From Mucilaginibacter endophyticus (GTDB lineage Bacteria > Bacteroidota > Bacteroidia > Sphingobacteriales > Sphingobacteriaceae), in NCBI RefSeq assembly GCF_003351025.1, contig NZ_QPCG01000003.1, positions 388,355 to 452,354 on the forward strand: 64,000 nucleotides of DNA. Direction: 5' to 3'. The notes under the pieces are model-generated. The model ran no database searches, had not been told where the DNA came from, and was given only the letters and a program-made list of their open reading frames with translations. The position numbers and the translations under genes are program-made. Below are positions 51,291 to 59,960 of the stretch, piece by piece (position 1 is the first letter of the stretch; the number at the start of each line of letters is the position of its first letter).

Positions 51291-52121
51291 TTATTTCAGA
51301 TCTGTTATCGCGATGGCATCCATATCGGTATAATCCAGGTTTTCGCCTGCCATACCCCAAATAAAGCTATAATTTGATGTACCACTGCCCGAGTGAATAC
51401 TCCATGGCGGCGATACCACTGCATCGTAGTTATCCATGGTGATATGCCTGGTTTCCTGTCCCTCACCCATGTAATGGAAAATCTTTTGTCCTGCAGGTAC
51501 ATCGAAATAAAAATAAGCCTCCATACGGCGGTCATGCACGTGTGCAGGCATGGTGTTCCAAACACTGCCCTCGTGCAGTATGGTTAAGCCCATCACCAGC
51601 TGGCAGCTTCTTACACCTTCCAGGTGGATGTATTTATTAATGGTACGCTTGTTTGCCGTAGCTATTGAGCCCAGTTCAACTTTAACAGCATCGGCATGGG
51701 TAAGCTGCGTTGTAGGGTAAACCGCATGGGCCGGTGATGATAACAAATAAAATACAGCAGGAGCCGAGGCATCCTTGCTTTCAAAAGTTACGCTCTTAGT
51801 CCCTTTGCCAATGTACAGGCAATCCAGCTTGTTCATTTCAAAGGCTTGTCCGTCGGCTGTTATTACGCCGGCACCGGCTACATTGATGATGCCTATCTCG
51901 CGGCGCTCTAAAAAGTATTCGGCACGCAGGTTTGGGTAGTTTGGCAATTCGAGTGTTTTATTCACCGGGTTGGCCATGCCTACAATCATCCTGTCGTAAT
52001 GGGTATAGGTGCAATTGATCTGATCTGGCTGTACCTGTTTATCTATCAAAAATCGTTCACGTATGGTAGTGGTATCGTAGCTTTTAAAATCCGATGGGTG
52101 GACGCTGTGTATTGTTTTCAA
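51291..52121 (-). CDS. kduI: 5-dehydro-4-deoxy-D-glucuronate isomerase
   Basis: A 276-residue cupin-fold cytosolic enzyme converting 5-keto-4-deoxyuronate, the product of unsaturated-uronate release, into 2,5-diketo-3-deoxygluconate. The zinc-binding motif MPAHVHDRRMEAYFYFD (about 194-210) supplies two His and a Glu, and the last His lies in SPPWSIHSGSGT near 242. The length equals that of E. coli KduI. No ATG is available upstream of the conserved start; the first codon is TTG at 52121. The substrate would come from the GH105 in the other cluster. It is divergent from the YhcH-family gene with a candidate operator between. Confidence 0.95.
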   Translation of the reverse strand: MKTIHSVHPSDFKSYDTTTIRERFLIDKQVQPDQINCTYTHYDRMIVGMANPVNKTLELPNYPNLRAEYFLERREIGIINVAGAGVITADGQAFEMNKLDCLYIGKGTKSVTFESKDASAPAVFYLLSSPAHAVYPTTQLTHADAVKVELGSIATANKRTINKYIHLEGVRSCQLVMGLTILHEGSVWNTMPAHVHDRRMEAYFYFDVPAGQKIFHYMGEGQETRHITMDNYDAVVSPPWSIHSGSGTSNYSFIWGMAGENLDYTDMDAIAITDLK

Positions 52122-52215
52122 AGCAAATGTTGTTTTAGAAAGACATTGGTTAATAACTACAATTCTACAACGTTAAAAAGTATTAAAAAAGGTATCCATG
52201 CCTTATTTTCACTCA

Positions 52216-52271
52216 AACGTTATAGTTTATCTGCCGTACCTTAGCGCTAATAAAAATCAAACTATAACGTT
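52216..52271. promoter_or_regulatory. Perfect 13-bp inverted repeat between kduI and the YhcH-family gene
   Basis: AACGTTATAGTTT (52216-52228) and AAACTATAACGTT (52259-52271), 30 bp apart. Between them lies TACCTTAG (52237-52244), a near-match to the -7 element for the plus-strand gene at 52388. A third AACGTT half-site is at 52169-52174 beside the kduI leader. The layout fits an operator for a dimeric regulator (LacI-type cores often contain AACGTT) controlling both divergent genes. No such regulator gene is in the window. Confidence 0.65.
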
Positions 52272-52387
52272 AAAGTAAATATTTAACGGTTAGTATATTG
52301 TTTTATTTATTTAAGCTTGTATAATTGAATGCCTTAACCGGACTTGTTGCCGCGCTACCAATTCAATAACCGATAAATAAAAAAACT

Positions 52388-53002
52388 ATGAAACATTTAA
52401 CAACTTATAAATATATCATGTTGCTAATACTTTTTTCGCTTACAGCTGCAGGTGCTTCGGCTCAACAGCAGGACATTACGGCAAAAAGCGCCAAAACCTG
52501 GGTTAAAAGCCGCGTTTGGGCTAATGGCCTTAAACTTAAGTTAAACTCATCAACAAATGATGTGGAGTTTGCCAAGCAATACGCTGCCAACAAAGCCGCA
52601 TGGGATAAAGCGTTTGAATTTCTTCGCGAACGCAACCTCGAAACTATAGAACCAGGCAAATACACCATTGATGGTGATAACGTTTATGCCATGATCACCG
52701 AAGGCCCGTCAAAAGAACCTGAGCAGGCAGCATGGGAATCGCACCAGAACTATATCGACGTGCAGTACGTGATCAAAGGCAAAGAAAAAATCGGCGTTGC
52801 CCCTATTGAAAGCCTTACCGTTACCAAACTTTACGATGCTGAAAAAGATTTTGCCAACTACAGCGGCGAAGGCAAATATTACACCGCTACTCCCGATGAG
52901 TTTTTCCTGTTTTTCCCAAGTGATGGTCACAGGCCTAATATGAAGGTTAACGGCTATGATAAGGTGAAGAAACTGGTTATTAAGGTTAGGGAGATAAAGT
53001 AA
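52388..53002 (+). CDS. Secreted YhcH/YjgK/YiaL family protein
   Basis: 204 residues. The YhcH/YjgK/YiaL beta-barrel domain covers about 50-204, with KYTIDGDNVYAMI at about 93, WESHQNYIDVQYVIKGKE at about 118 carrying the conserved Glu/His metal ligands, and the C-terminal FFPSDGHRPNM. Relatives are small cytosolic sugar-metabolism proteins (about 150 residues). This one has an added N-terminal signal peptide (MKHLTTYKYIMLLILF, ending SAQQ), so it should work in the periplasm. It is divergent from kduI, pointing to uronate or pectin metabolism. The reaction is unknown; anomer interconversion of a released sugar is plausible. Confidence 0.85.
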   Translation: MKHLTTYKYIMLLILFSLTAAGASAQQQDITAKSAKTWVKSRVWANGLKLKLNSSTNDVEFAKQYAANKAAWDKAFEFLRERNLETIEPGKYTIDGDNVYAMITEGPSKEPEQAAWESHQNYIDVQYVIKGKEKIGVAPIESLTVTKLYDAEKDFANYSGEGKYYTATPDEFFLFFPSDGHRPNMKVNGYDKVKKLVIKVREIK

Positions 53003-53013
53003 ATTTCCCGTTT

Positions 53014-53102
53014 GTCATTGCGAGGAGGAACGACGAAGCAATCGCATGCTATACAGGGCGGACCTGCATAGCATGCGATTGCTTCGCTTCGCTCGCAATG
53101 AC
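53014..53102. repeat. Inverted repeat, GTCATTGCGA family, copy 1
   Basis: GTCATTGCGAGG at 53014 and CTCGCAATGAC ending at 53102, with a second arm GAAGCAATCGCATGCTAT against ATAGCATGCGATTGCTTC. The loop contains CAGGGCGG. The same element occurs at 58552-58637. It lies 12 bp after the YhcH-family stop and between convergent genes, where it may act as a bidirectional transcript end. Confidence 0.9.
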
Positions 53103-53125
53103 ATATTTATGTCTCTATTCATTTT

Positions 53126-53644
53126 TTATACCTGCACCGTTTTCACCAGCTTTCTCACATCAAATCCCTGTTCGGCGGCCTGCACAACCAATTGGTTATA
53201 GATCTGCTCATCCAGTGTTGAACGCCGGCTTATTATCCACAGATAATTCCTGTTAGGGTGCCCTACCATGGCGTAGCTATAATCATCGGCCAAAGCTATG
53301 ATCCAATACTTGCCTTTAAACGGCCATTGAAATTGCACTTCAAGCTTCGCGTTACTTGTTTTATCGGCAACAACGGCACGGCCTTCAACTATTTTTATTT
53401 TATTATCTTTTATACAACGGTTTTTAACAACGATGCTGCCATCTTTGGCTAAACCATAGGCCGCTGAAGTAAAGGTGCATCCCGATTCAAAACATTGCGG
53501 TAAAGCGGCAATTTCAAACCATGAACCAACATATTTTTTCAGATCGACGTAGGGAACAGTTTGCAGTGGTTTGCAGCGGGTAGCCTGCAGGGCCAAAGCT
53601 GTCAAACCTAATGCTACAGAGGTTGCAATAATCTCTTTCTTCAT
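53126..53644 (-). CDS. Blc-type lipocalin
   Basis: About 172 residues from ATG 53644 (MKKEIIATSV); the open frame extends upstream to 53692 without support. The N-terminal hydrophobic segment is followed by the lipocalin core: VDLKKYVGSWFEIAALP near 33-49, with the GxW motif, FKGKYWIIALADDYSYAMVGHPNRNYLWIISR near 109-140, as in Blc, and a C-terminal helix. Blc-family proteins sit at the outer membrane and bind lysophospholipids or similar lipids. Here I do not see a convincing lipobox, so it may be periplasmic. It overlaps no neighbour and is divergent from the epimerase-like gene. Confidence 0.9.
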   Translation of the reverse strand: MKKEIIATSVALGLTALALQATRCKPLQTVPYVDLKKYVGSWFEIAALPQCFESGCTFTSAAYGLAKDGSIVVKNRCIKDNKIKIVEGRAVVADKTSNAKLEVQFQWPFKGKYWIIALADDYSYAMVGHPNRNYLWIISRRSTLDEQIYNQLVVQAAEQGFDVRKLVKTVQV

Positions 53645-53725
53645 AAACCAATAACGCCCGGTATGCCCAAAAAGTTTAAAACAAAAGCACATTATCGGCA
53701 GCCAAACACCATATCATTATTTAAT

Positions 53726-53733
53726 TACCTTTG
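53726..53733 (+). promoter_or_regulatory. -7 promoter element of the epimerase-like gene
   Basis: TACCTTTG matches TAnnTTTG and lies 23 bp ahead of ATG 53756. It supports that ATG as the true start rather than the in-frame ATG at 53663, which is upstream of the promoter. No clear TTTG is seen at the -33 spacing. Confidence 0.5.
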
Positions 53734-53755
53734 CGCCAAAGCATTATTTTACAAC

Positions 53756-54553
53756 ATGCCCGGTATAACAAACATCAGTATTTTAGGTTGCGGCTGGTAT
53801 GGCAGCGCATTGGCAAAAGCATTACTTGCCGATGGTATGCAGGTAAAAGGATCAACTACCTCGGCAGCTAAACTTGACGATCTGGCGGCTATGGGTATCA
53901 AACCTTACCTCATTAACTTTTTGCCCAACCAGGAGATATATGATGATGATTTTTTTGATTGCGATGTGCTATGGATAGCTATCCCGCCCAAAACCCGCGG
54001 AGGCGAAGCAGGTATTTTTTTGGATAAAATAAAGAGCATCATCGAAGCTATAAAACGCCATCAGATCAAAAATGTGGTATTCATCAGCTCAACGACTGTT
54101 TATGCAGATACCAATAGGCATGTAAACGAGCAAACCGATCCTCAACCCAATACAGAATCAGGGCGAATATTATTGGAGGCCGAAAACCTTTTTCATGCAG
54201 ATGGTAGTTTCAAAACAACCATCATCCGCTTTGCCGGCTTAATCGGGCCCGCCCGTAACCCCGGTAGGTTTTTCGCGGGTAAAAAAAATATCCCTAACGG
54301 AGATGCGCCTGTAAACCTCATCCACCTTGATGATTGTATCGGGATGAGCAAGGCCATATTAGCTAAACAAGCTTTCGGATATTTATTTAACGGATGCTCG
54401 CCTGATCACCCTGCAAAGGCCGACTTTTATACCCGCGCCGCTATGGACTCGGGACTTGAAAAACCTGAATTTATACGTGAGCTCAACGAATGGAAAATTG
54501 TGGATAGTTTGAATACCAGAGCGATCCTTGATTATCAGTGCGGCGGTTTATAA
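53756..54553 (+). CDS. NAD-dependent epimerase/dehydratase-like protein (YeeZ-type)
   Basis: About 265 residues from ATG 53756 (MPGITNISILGCGWYGSAL). An N-terminal Rossmann motif (LGCGWYGSALAKALLADG), then IPPKTRGGEAG at about 80, VFISSTTVYADT at about 110, RFAGLIGPARNPGRF at about 160 and VNLIHLDDCIGM at about 185. The atypical SDR lacks a clear YxxxK, as in the YeeZ/TMR group whose members are NAD(P)-binding proteins of unclear reaction. The longer in-frame start at 53663 adds 31 residues with no domain match. Located just ahead of guaA in the same direction (75 bp). Confidence 0.82.
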   Translation: MPGITNISILGCGWYGSALAKALLADGMQVKGSTTSAAKLDDLAAMGIKPYLINFLPNQEIYDDDFFDCDVLWIAIPPKTRGGEAGIFLDKIKSIIEAIKRHQIKNVVFISSTTVYADTNRHVNEQTDPQPNTESGRILLEAENLFHADGSFKTTIIRFAGLIGPARNPGRFFAGKKNIPNGDAPVNLIHLDDCIGMSKAILAKQAFGYLFNGCSPDHPAKADFYTRAAMDSGLEKPEFIRELNEWKIVDSLNTRAILDYQCGGL

Positions 54554-54628
54554 TCGATCATTTCATTCTCCCATAAAAAATCCGAAATCCGGAATCCCAA
54601 TTTTCAAATCAAAATCCTATCTTTGCCC

Positions 54629-56158
54629 ATGCAAGAAAAAATCCTCATTCTTGACTTTGGCTCGCAATTCACCCAACTTATCGCGCGCCGTGTCAGGGAG
54701 CTCAATATTTATTGTGAGATCCACCCCTTCAATCATTATCCCGAAATTGACAGCACTGTAAAAGGTATTATCCTTTCAGGCAGTCCTTATTCTGTAAGGC
54801 AGGAAGACGCTCCTCATTTCGATTTTGAAAAATTCCACACCACACGTCCTATTTTAGGCGTATGCTATGGCGCCCAATACGTTGCCCATTTCCACGGCGG
54901 CGAAGTATTGCCATCAAGCACCCGCGAATACGGTCGTGCAAACCTGGAATACATTAAACAGGATAACCCATTGTTTAAAGACGTTCCCGGCGGTTCACAG
55001 GTATGGATGTCGCACGGCGATACCATTGCTACTATTGGCGATAACTTTGAGGTAATTGCAAGTACCGATAGCGTTAAAGTTGCCGCTTACCAGGTTACCG
55101 GTACCCAAACCTACGGCATCCAGTTTCACCCGGAGGTTACCCACAGTATTGACGGTAAACAATTGCTGCAAAACTTTTTGGTTGACATTTGCGGTTGTAA
55201 ACAAGACTGGACACCGGATTCATTCATCGAAACCACCGTTGCCGCGCTTCGCGAAAAAATCGGCGATGATAAAGTAGTACTTGGTTTATCAGGCGGTGTT
55301 GATTCGTCGGTTGCGGCTGTATTGTTGCACCATGCCATCGGTAAAAACCTGCACTGTATATTTGTTGATAACGGCCTTTTGCGTAAGGATGAATTTGAGC
55401 AGGTGCTTGAGTCATACAAACACATGGGCTTAAACATAAAAGGCATCGACGCCAAACAACGTTTTTATGACGCGCTTGCCGGCTTAACCGATCCTGAAAA
55501 GAAACGTAAAGCTATCGGTCGGGTATTCATCGAAGTATTTGATGATGCCGCGCACGAAGTACAAGACGTGAAATGGCTTGGTCAGGGTACCATCTATCCG
55601 GATGTTATCGAATCGGTATCGGTTAAAGGCCCTTCTGCTACCATCAAATCGCACCACAACGTAGGTGGTTTGCCCGACTTTATGAAACTTAAAGTTGTTG
55701 AGCCGCTTAACACTTTGTTTAAAGATGAGGTAAGGAAAGTAGGTAAGGCATTAGGCATCGATCCTAATATTTTAGGTCGCCACCCATTCCCGGGCCCGGG
55801 TCTGGCTATCAGGATTTTGGGCGATATCACCCCTGAAAAAGTGGCGATATTACAGGAGGCCGATGCAATTTATATAAACAATTTACGTGCTGCCGGAGTT
55901 TACGATAAAGTTTGGCAAGCCGGCTCTATATTTTTACCGGTTCAATCGGTAGGTGTAATGGGCGATGAACGTACTTACGAAAACGTGATTTGCCTCCGTG
56001 CCGTTGAATCGGTTGACGGGATGACCGCCGACTGGTGCCATTTACCGTACGACTTGCTGGCTAAGATCAGCAACGAGATCATCAACAACGTAAAAGGAAT
56101 TAACCGGGTAGTATATGATATCAGTTCAAAACCACCGGCCACCATTGAGTGGGAATAA
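54629..56158 (+). CDS. guaA: GMP synthase (glutamine-hydrolysing)
   Basis: 509 residues converting XMP to GMP. The class I glutamine amidotransferase domain (about 1-190) has [11 protein letters not shown] with Cys 79 and FHPEVTH with His and Glu near 165-167. The ATP-pyrophosphatase domain has the P-loop [12 protein letters not shown] near 222, and the C-terminal dimer domain ends [11 protein letters not shown] take ATG 54629 ([13 protein letters not shown]); a TTG two codons earlier is not needed. TATCTTTG (54618-54625) is a good -7 element but lies only 3 bp before the ATG, so the transcript may have almost no leader. The gene overlaps the following lipoprotein gene by 44 bp. Confidence 0.97.
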   Translation: MQEKILILDFGSQFTQLIARRVRELNIYCEIHPFNHYPEIDSTVKGIILSGSPYSVRQEDAPHFDFEKFHTTRPILGVCYGAQYVAHFHGGEVLPSSTREYGRANLEYIKQDNPLFKDVPGGSQVWMSHGDTIATIGDNFEVIASTDSVKVAAYQVTGTQTYGIQFHPEVTHSIDGKQLLQNFLVDICGCKQDWTPDSFIETTVAALREKIGDDKVVLGLSGGVDSSVAAVLLHHAIGKNLHCIFVDNGLLRKDEFEQVLESYKHMGLNIKGIDAKQRFYDALAGLTDPEKKRKAIGRVFIEVFDDAAHEVQDVKWLGQGTIYPDVIESVSVKGPSATIKSHHNVGGLPDFMKLKVVEPLNTLFKDEVRKVGKALGIDPNILGRHPFPGPGLAIRILGDITPEKVAILQEADAIYINNLRAAGVYDKVWQAGSIFLPVQSVGVMGDERTYENVICLRAVESVDGMTADWCHLPYDLLAKISNEIINNVKGINRVVYDISSKPPATIEWE

Positions 56159-57374
56159 GTGGTTACCGTTTTTTTGCATAGCATTGCTGCTGGCCGCGTG
56201 TTCACCAAAAACGCGGCCGGTAGCAACTACCGTAAAAAAACCGACTGATAATACCGAAAAAAAGCCCGGTAATACCACCGAAAAACCGGTAGAAAAGACT
56301 TCGGAACAAAAAGTGGCAAACATTGCCATGCTCCTGCCCCTGAATTTGGAGCACTTAAACCCGGCTCAAAAATATAGTCCGCTTCAGATAAGCCAGGCAA
56401 ATATCGCGGTTGAATATTACCAGGGATTTAAACTCGCCCTTGATTCGCTTACTGCTTACGGGAATAACTATAAGCTGCAGATCTTTGACTCAAGAGACGA
56501 GGCTATGCAGGCGCATGACCTGGCTCTAAACGCGTTTGTCCGCTCGAGCGATCTGATCGTGGGCCCTGTTTTTCCGGATGGTGTAAAGGCATTTTCCGGC
56601 GCGCTATCTTATTCAAAAGGACCAATCTTGTCGCCGTTGTCACCGGCTAATCCGGCCACCATCAACAGCAAAAACTTAATAACTGCCATCCCTCCGCTTG
56701 AATACCATGCCTGGGGCGCTGCTGAATATATCAACAGAACGGTTAAACCTAAAAAAATCTTTATCCTTCGTTCCGGATTTAATCAGGAAAATGATTACGC
56801 TGTCAACTTTAAAAAAGCTATCGACAGCTTAAGCAAAAAGAAGATTAAGGTTACCAATGTATATGTTGTACGCGGAAAATTAAGCAGCCTGCTGCCGCAG
56901 CTTTCCAAAACCGAAAAAAATGTGTTTGTGATCCCCGCTACCGATCAGGCATTTTTAGGCGTTACCCTCCGCTCATTAGATACCTTGAACAAACACTATC
57001 CCGTTATGGTGTTCGGGCACCCGAGCTGGGAGAAGTTCAGCTTCCTGAAACCGCAACTTTTACAACGTTTGAATACGCATATCACCTCTACCGAAAAAAT
57101 AAATTACAAAGCAGGGGCAACAACAACATTTTTACGTAACTATAGGCGCGCTTATCACGTTGAACCGACCGAATACGCCATTAAGGGTTTTGATGAAGGA
57201 TTATACTTTGGCAGGCAGCTTTTTGCCGATAAAGGATTGTCATCAATTGAGGGAACCGATTTTACCGGCTTGCATAACAGCTTTCATTTTATAAAAAAGC
57301 CGGGGCAGGGATGGATCAATACCCACGTAAATATATTAATGTACACTAACTTTGAGCTAAAACAGGTAGAATGA
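56115..57374 (+). CDS. Periplasmic-binding-protein-like lipoprotein (ABC-type substrate-binding/LpoA-like fold)
   Basis: 419 residues if read from ATG 56115, with lipobox ALLLAAC (Cys 29). A Lys/Thr/Glu-rich linker (about 35-70) leads to a type 1 periplasmic-binding fold (about 72-410: [44 protein letters not shown]). The fold is shared by amino-acid-binding proteins and the peptidoglycan-synthase activator LpoA; no transporter genes are nearby, so the latter type of role is as likely. The 44-bp overlap with guaA could be avoided by the in-frame TTG at 56145, which still keeps the lipobox. It overlaps the RsmB-like gene by 4 bp (ATGA). Confidence 0.8.
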   Translation: MISVQNHRPPLSGNKWLPFFCIALLLAACSPKTRPVATTVKKPTDNTEKKPGNTTEKPVEKTSEQKVANIAMLLPLNLEHLNPAQKYSPLQISQANIAVEYYQGFKLALDSLTAYGNNYKLQIFDSRDEAMQAHDLALNAFVRSSDLIVGPVFPDGVKAFSGALSYSKGPILSPLSPANPATINSKNLITAIPPLEYHAWGAAEYINRTVKPKKIFILRSGFNQENDYAVNFKKAIDSLSKKKIKVTNVYVVRGKLSSLLPQLSKTEKNVFVIPATDQAFLGVTLRSLDTLNKHYPVMVFGHPSWEKFSFLKPQLLQRLNTHITSTEKINYKAGATTTFLRNYRRAYHVEPTEYAIKGFDEGLYFGRQLFADKGLSSIEGTDFTGLHNSFHFIKKPGQGWINTHVNILMYTNFELKQVE

Positions 57375-58543
57375 AGGCTATAAATCAGCTTAAAACGTTT
57401 CAGCGAATTTTGGGTGAATACCCTGCCGATACGCCACTAAGTAAATTTTTACCCGGCTTTTACCGGCAAAACAAACAAATGGGCTCAACCGACAGGCGGG
57501 TTGCCAACCGGTTGGTGTATAACTACTTTCGCCTGGGCAGGGCATTGCCCGACGTGCCCGAAGACGAGCGCCTGTTAGTCGCCGAGTTTTTATGTAATAC
57601 CCAAACTAACTCCTACCTGCAAAACTTTAAACCCGAATGGGCCGCTTGTATAGGTTTTAGTGACGATGATAAATTGGCCCTCGTAAAAACCTCCTACCCC
57701 GATTTTAAACTGGAAGATGTTTTCCCCTGGAGCAGCCAGCTTTCGGAAGGGATTGATAAGGAAGCTTTCCTGAAATCGTTTTTTTGCCAGCCCGATCTGT
57801 TTATCCGTGTCCGTAACGGTTATGATCATTTGGTAAAAGCCGAACTAACCAAAGCCCAGGTTGTGTTTAAGGATGAAGGTAATGGCTGCTATTCGCTGCC
57901 TAACGGTACGCGCCTTGAAACCATATTTGCCAAGCAACACTGGTTTGAGGTGCAGGATTATTCATCGCAGCAAACAGGCAACTATTTTAAACCGCAGCGC
58001 TGGGATAGCTGGTGGGATGCCTGCGCTGCATCGGGCGGCAAGTCATTATTGCTTCACGAGGATGAGCCAAATATTAAACTGGTAGTATCCGATATCCGCG
58101 AGTCCATCCTGGCTAATCTTGATGAGCGCTTTCAGCTTGCAGGACTAACCAAGTATCAAAAAAAGGCCCTCGATCTTACGCAGAACATCGATTCGGTGAT
58201 GCACGATTACGCATTTGACGGGATCATCCTCGATGCCCCCTGCAGCGGCTCAGGCACTTGGGGACGTACACCTGAAATGATAGCCCAGTTTGACAATCAT
58301 AAAATCGAGTTTTTCCAGAAGCTTCAAAAAAGCATCGCCCAAAACGTAGTAAAATATCTTAAACCCGGTAAGCCCCTTATCTATATCACCTGCTCTGCCT
58401 TTAAAGGAGAGAATGAAGATGTGGTTGATTACCTGGTAAACGAGCTTGGATTAAAGTTGGAAGAAAAAGCGGTATTGAAAGGATACGAGCGTAAAGCGGA
58501 TACCATGTTTGTGGCGAGATTAACCGCTTCTCCAGGAGCATAA
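57371..58543 (+). CDS. RsmB/NOP-family RNA (cytosine-5) methyltransferase
   Basis: 390 residues. The N-terminal NusB-like helical domain (about 1-140) is followed by a SAM-dependent methyltransferase domain. Motif IV is DAPCSGSGTWGRTPE (Cys 291) and motif VI YITCSAFKGENE (Cys 341) supplies the second cysteine, so the two-cysteine mechanism of m5C methyltransferases is intact. The Rossmann glycine motif is degenerate (ACAASGGKSLLL, about 218). Size fits bacterial RsmB-like enzymes that modify 16S rRNA. Start ATG 57371 overlaps the preceding stop (ATGA), so it is translated together with the lipoprotein gene. Confidence 0.92.
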   Translation: MKAINQLKTFQRILGEYPADTPLSKFLPGFYRQNKQMGSTDRRVANRLVYNYFRLGRALPDVPEDERLLVAEFLCNTQTNSYLQNFKPEWAACIGFSDDDKLALVKTSYPDFKLEDVFPWSSQLSEGIDKEAFLKSFFCQPDLFIRVRNGYDHLVKAELTKAQVVFKDEGNGCYSLPNGTRLETIFAKQHWFEVQDYSSQQTGNYFKPQRWDSWWDACAASGGKSLLLHEDEPNIKLVVSDIRESILANLDERFQLAGLTKYQKKALDLTQNIDSVMHDYAFDGIILDAPCSGSGTWGRTPEMIAQFDNHKIEFFQKLQKSIAQNVVKYLKPGKPLIYITCSAFKGENEDVVDYLVNELGLKLEEKAVLKGYERKADTMFVARLTASPGA

Positions 58544-58551
58544 ACTACCAT

Positions 58552-58637
58552 GTCATTGCGAGCGAAGCGTGGCAACCGCATGCTACACAGGGCGGTTTGA
58601 CTTCCATGCGATTGCTTCGTTGTTCCTCCTCAATGAC
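58552..58637. repeat. Inverted repeat, GTCATTGCGA family, copy 2
   Basis: GTCATTGCGAGC at 58552 and CTCAATGAC ending at 58637, with CGCATGCT and CCATGCGATTGCTTCG inside and the same CAGGGCGG loop as the copy at 53014. It begins 8 bp after the methyltransferase stop and lies between convergent genes. The remaining 100 bp before 58738 hold nothing recognisable. Confidence 0.9.
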
Positions 58638-58737
58638 ATGGTTTTTATTTCACCACCTGCCGTCGCTCGGCTCCGGCCATGTGACGATTATTGCACGCTT
58701 CTCGCCGCCAACTTCTCGAGCAACTACCGCTTTTTTT

Positions 58738-59334
58738 TTAGATAATTTGTTCAATATGCTTTTTGATGTATTTTAAGGAAGTTGCTTTACCCGACATTTC
58801 TTCCCCAAAGTCATCAACAATATTAATATCCTGAATCAAATTCATAAAGGGTTCTTCACCTAAATAGCCGGTTAAAGCAATATCAATAGCCACGTATTGA
58901 GTGGTTTGATCCCCTGCAAAATCGGGTATTTGAAAATCAATACCAAATCCTTCATCGTCAAAACGATGAAGGATATATGTCCAGTTGCTGGTATCTACTA
59001 AAATAGTTTTACCTATTTCATTTTCCATTTCCCAGATGCCGCACCAGTCTTTGGGCGGCTTGGACGGCAGAAACTTCCAGCCCGAGCAGTAGGGGGCAGC
59101 ATCAATTACCTTTCGGGTGAAATCTAATTGTTCAAAATTAAGATTGGGAGAAATAGCCAAAAATGTTACGTTTTCTTCCCACGGACCAATTTCCCAATCG
59201 ACGTTCCCAAGTTTGCTAACTTGTGTGTCCAATAAATTAATGAAATAAGTATCTGTTGGATTAATCAGTAAATCTGCCGAAATGGTTTTAAACCAATCCC
59301 AAAAACTTGATATTTCCACCTGATTTAGATCCAT
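58738..59334 (-). CDS. Hypothetical protein, possible toxin-immunity-like fold
   Basis: 198 residues, acidic, no signal peptide or membrane segment. It is rich in Trp and Asp/Glu (FWDWFKTIS, WEIGPWEEN, WKFLPSKPPKDWCGIWEM). I recognise no family; the compact acidic composition and length are reminiscent of immunity-type proteins of Bacteroidota, but no toxin gene lies beside it. It starts at ATG 59334, 41 bp after marC, with a GC-rich palindrome between. No related gene elsewhere in the window. Confidence 0.6.
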   Translation of the reverse strand: MDLNQVEISSFWDWFKTISADLLINPTDTYFINLLDTQVSKLGNVDWEIGPWEENVTFLAISPNLNFEQLDFTRKVIDAAPYCSGWKFLPSKPPKDWCGIWEMENEIGKTILVDTSNWTYILHRFDDEGFGIDFQIPDFAGDQTTQYVAIDIALTGYLGEEPFMNLIQDINIVDDFGEEMSGKATSLKYIKKHIEQII

Positions 59335-59349
59335 AATGAGTTACTTTAA

Positions 59350-59374
59350 CTCCCCCTTTAGGGGGCTGGGGGGC
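59350..59374. repeat. GC-rich palindrome (CCCCCTTTAGGGGG), copy between marC and the hypothetical gene
   Basis: CTCCCCCTTTAGGGGGCTGG then GGGGC, ending one base before the marC stop codon. Same family as 41055, 42670 and 42787. The stop-adjacent position repeats that seen at proS. Confidence 0.85.
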
Positions 59375-59375
59375 T

Positions 59376-59948
59376 CTACAAATGCGTATTACTCCTGAAC
59401 AGCTTAATAGCTATTGCCAGGAGAATAATCCCGAATGCCTTGCGCAACACGCTTAACCCTATAGGACCAAGCAACCTTTCCAGCCATTTTACATTTTTAA
59501 GTACTAAATAAACCACAAGGGTATTCAGCACTATACCTACAAGGATATTTTGTGTTTGATATTGCGATTTAAGGGATAGCAGGGTAGTCATGGTACCTGC
59601 ACCGGCTATAAGCGGGAACGCTAATGGCACGATAGACGCGGCCTGTGGCAATTCTTCTTTAAAAAAATCGACACCTAATATCATTTCCATGGCAATGATG
59701 AAGATCACCAGCGAACCTGCGATGGCAAATGACGAAATATCCAGACCTATTACCGCCAGCAGTTCATCTCCTATAAAAAGAAAGGTCACCATAAGCACCA
59801 GCACGGCTATACTGGCCTTTTCCGATTCGATATGACCAACACGCTGCCTGAGCTGAATAATTACCGGTATAGCGCCCAAAATATCAATAATAGCAAACAG
59901 GATCATCGTAACCGAAATGATCTCCTTAAAAATAAACGGGTGCGGCAT
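59376..59948 (-). CDS. MarC-family integral membrane protein
   Basis: 190 residues with six hydrophobic segments and the MarC signature: IISVTMILFAIIDILGAIPVIIQL at the N-terminus and PLAFPLIAGAGTMTTLLSL near 129-147. Physiological role unknown despite the historical link of the name with multiple antibiotic resistance. It starts 12 bp after the MFS gene stop, so the two share a transcript. Confidence 0.93.
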   Translation of the reverse strand: MPHPFIFKEIISVTMILFAIIDILGAIPVIIQLRQRVGHIESEKASIAVLVLMVTFLFIGDELLAVIGLDISSFAIAGSLVIFIIAMEMILGVDFFKEELPQAASIVPLAFPLIAGAGTMTTLLSLKSQYQTQNILVGIVLNTLVVYLVLKNVKWLERLLGPIGLSVLRKAFGIILLAIAIKLFRSNTHL

Positions 59949-59960
59949 GGTGTCTTGAAT

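Noticed and set aside
55126..55455. Minus-strand open frame inside guaA
   Set aside because: Shadow of the conserved amidotransferase/ATP-pyrophosphatase sequence.
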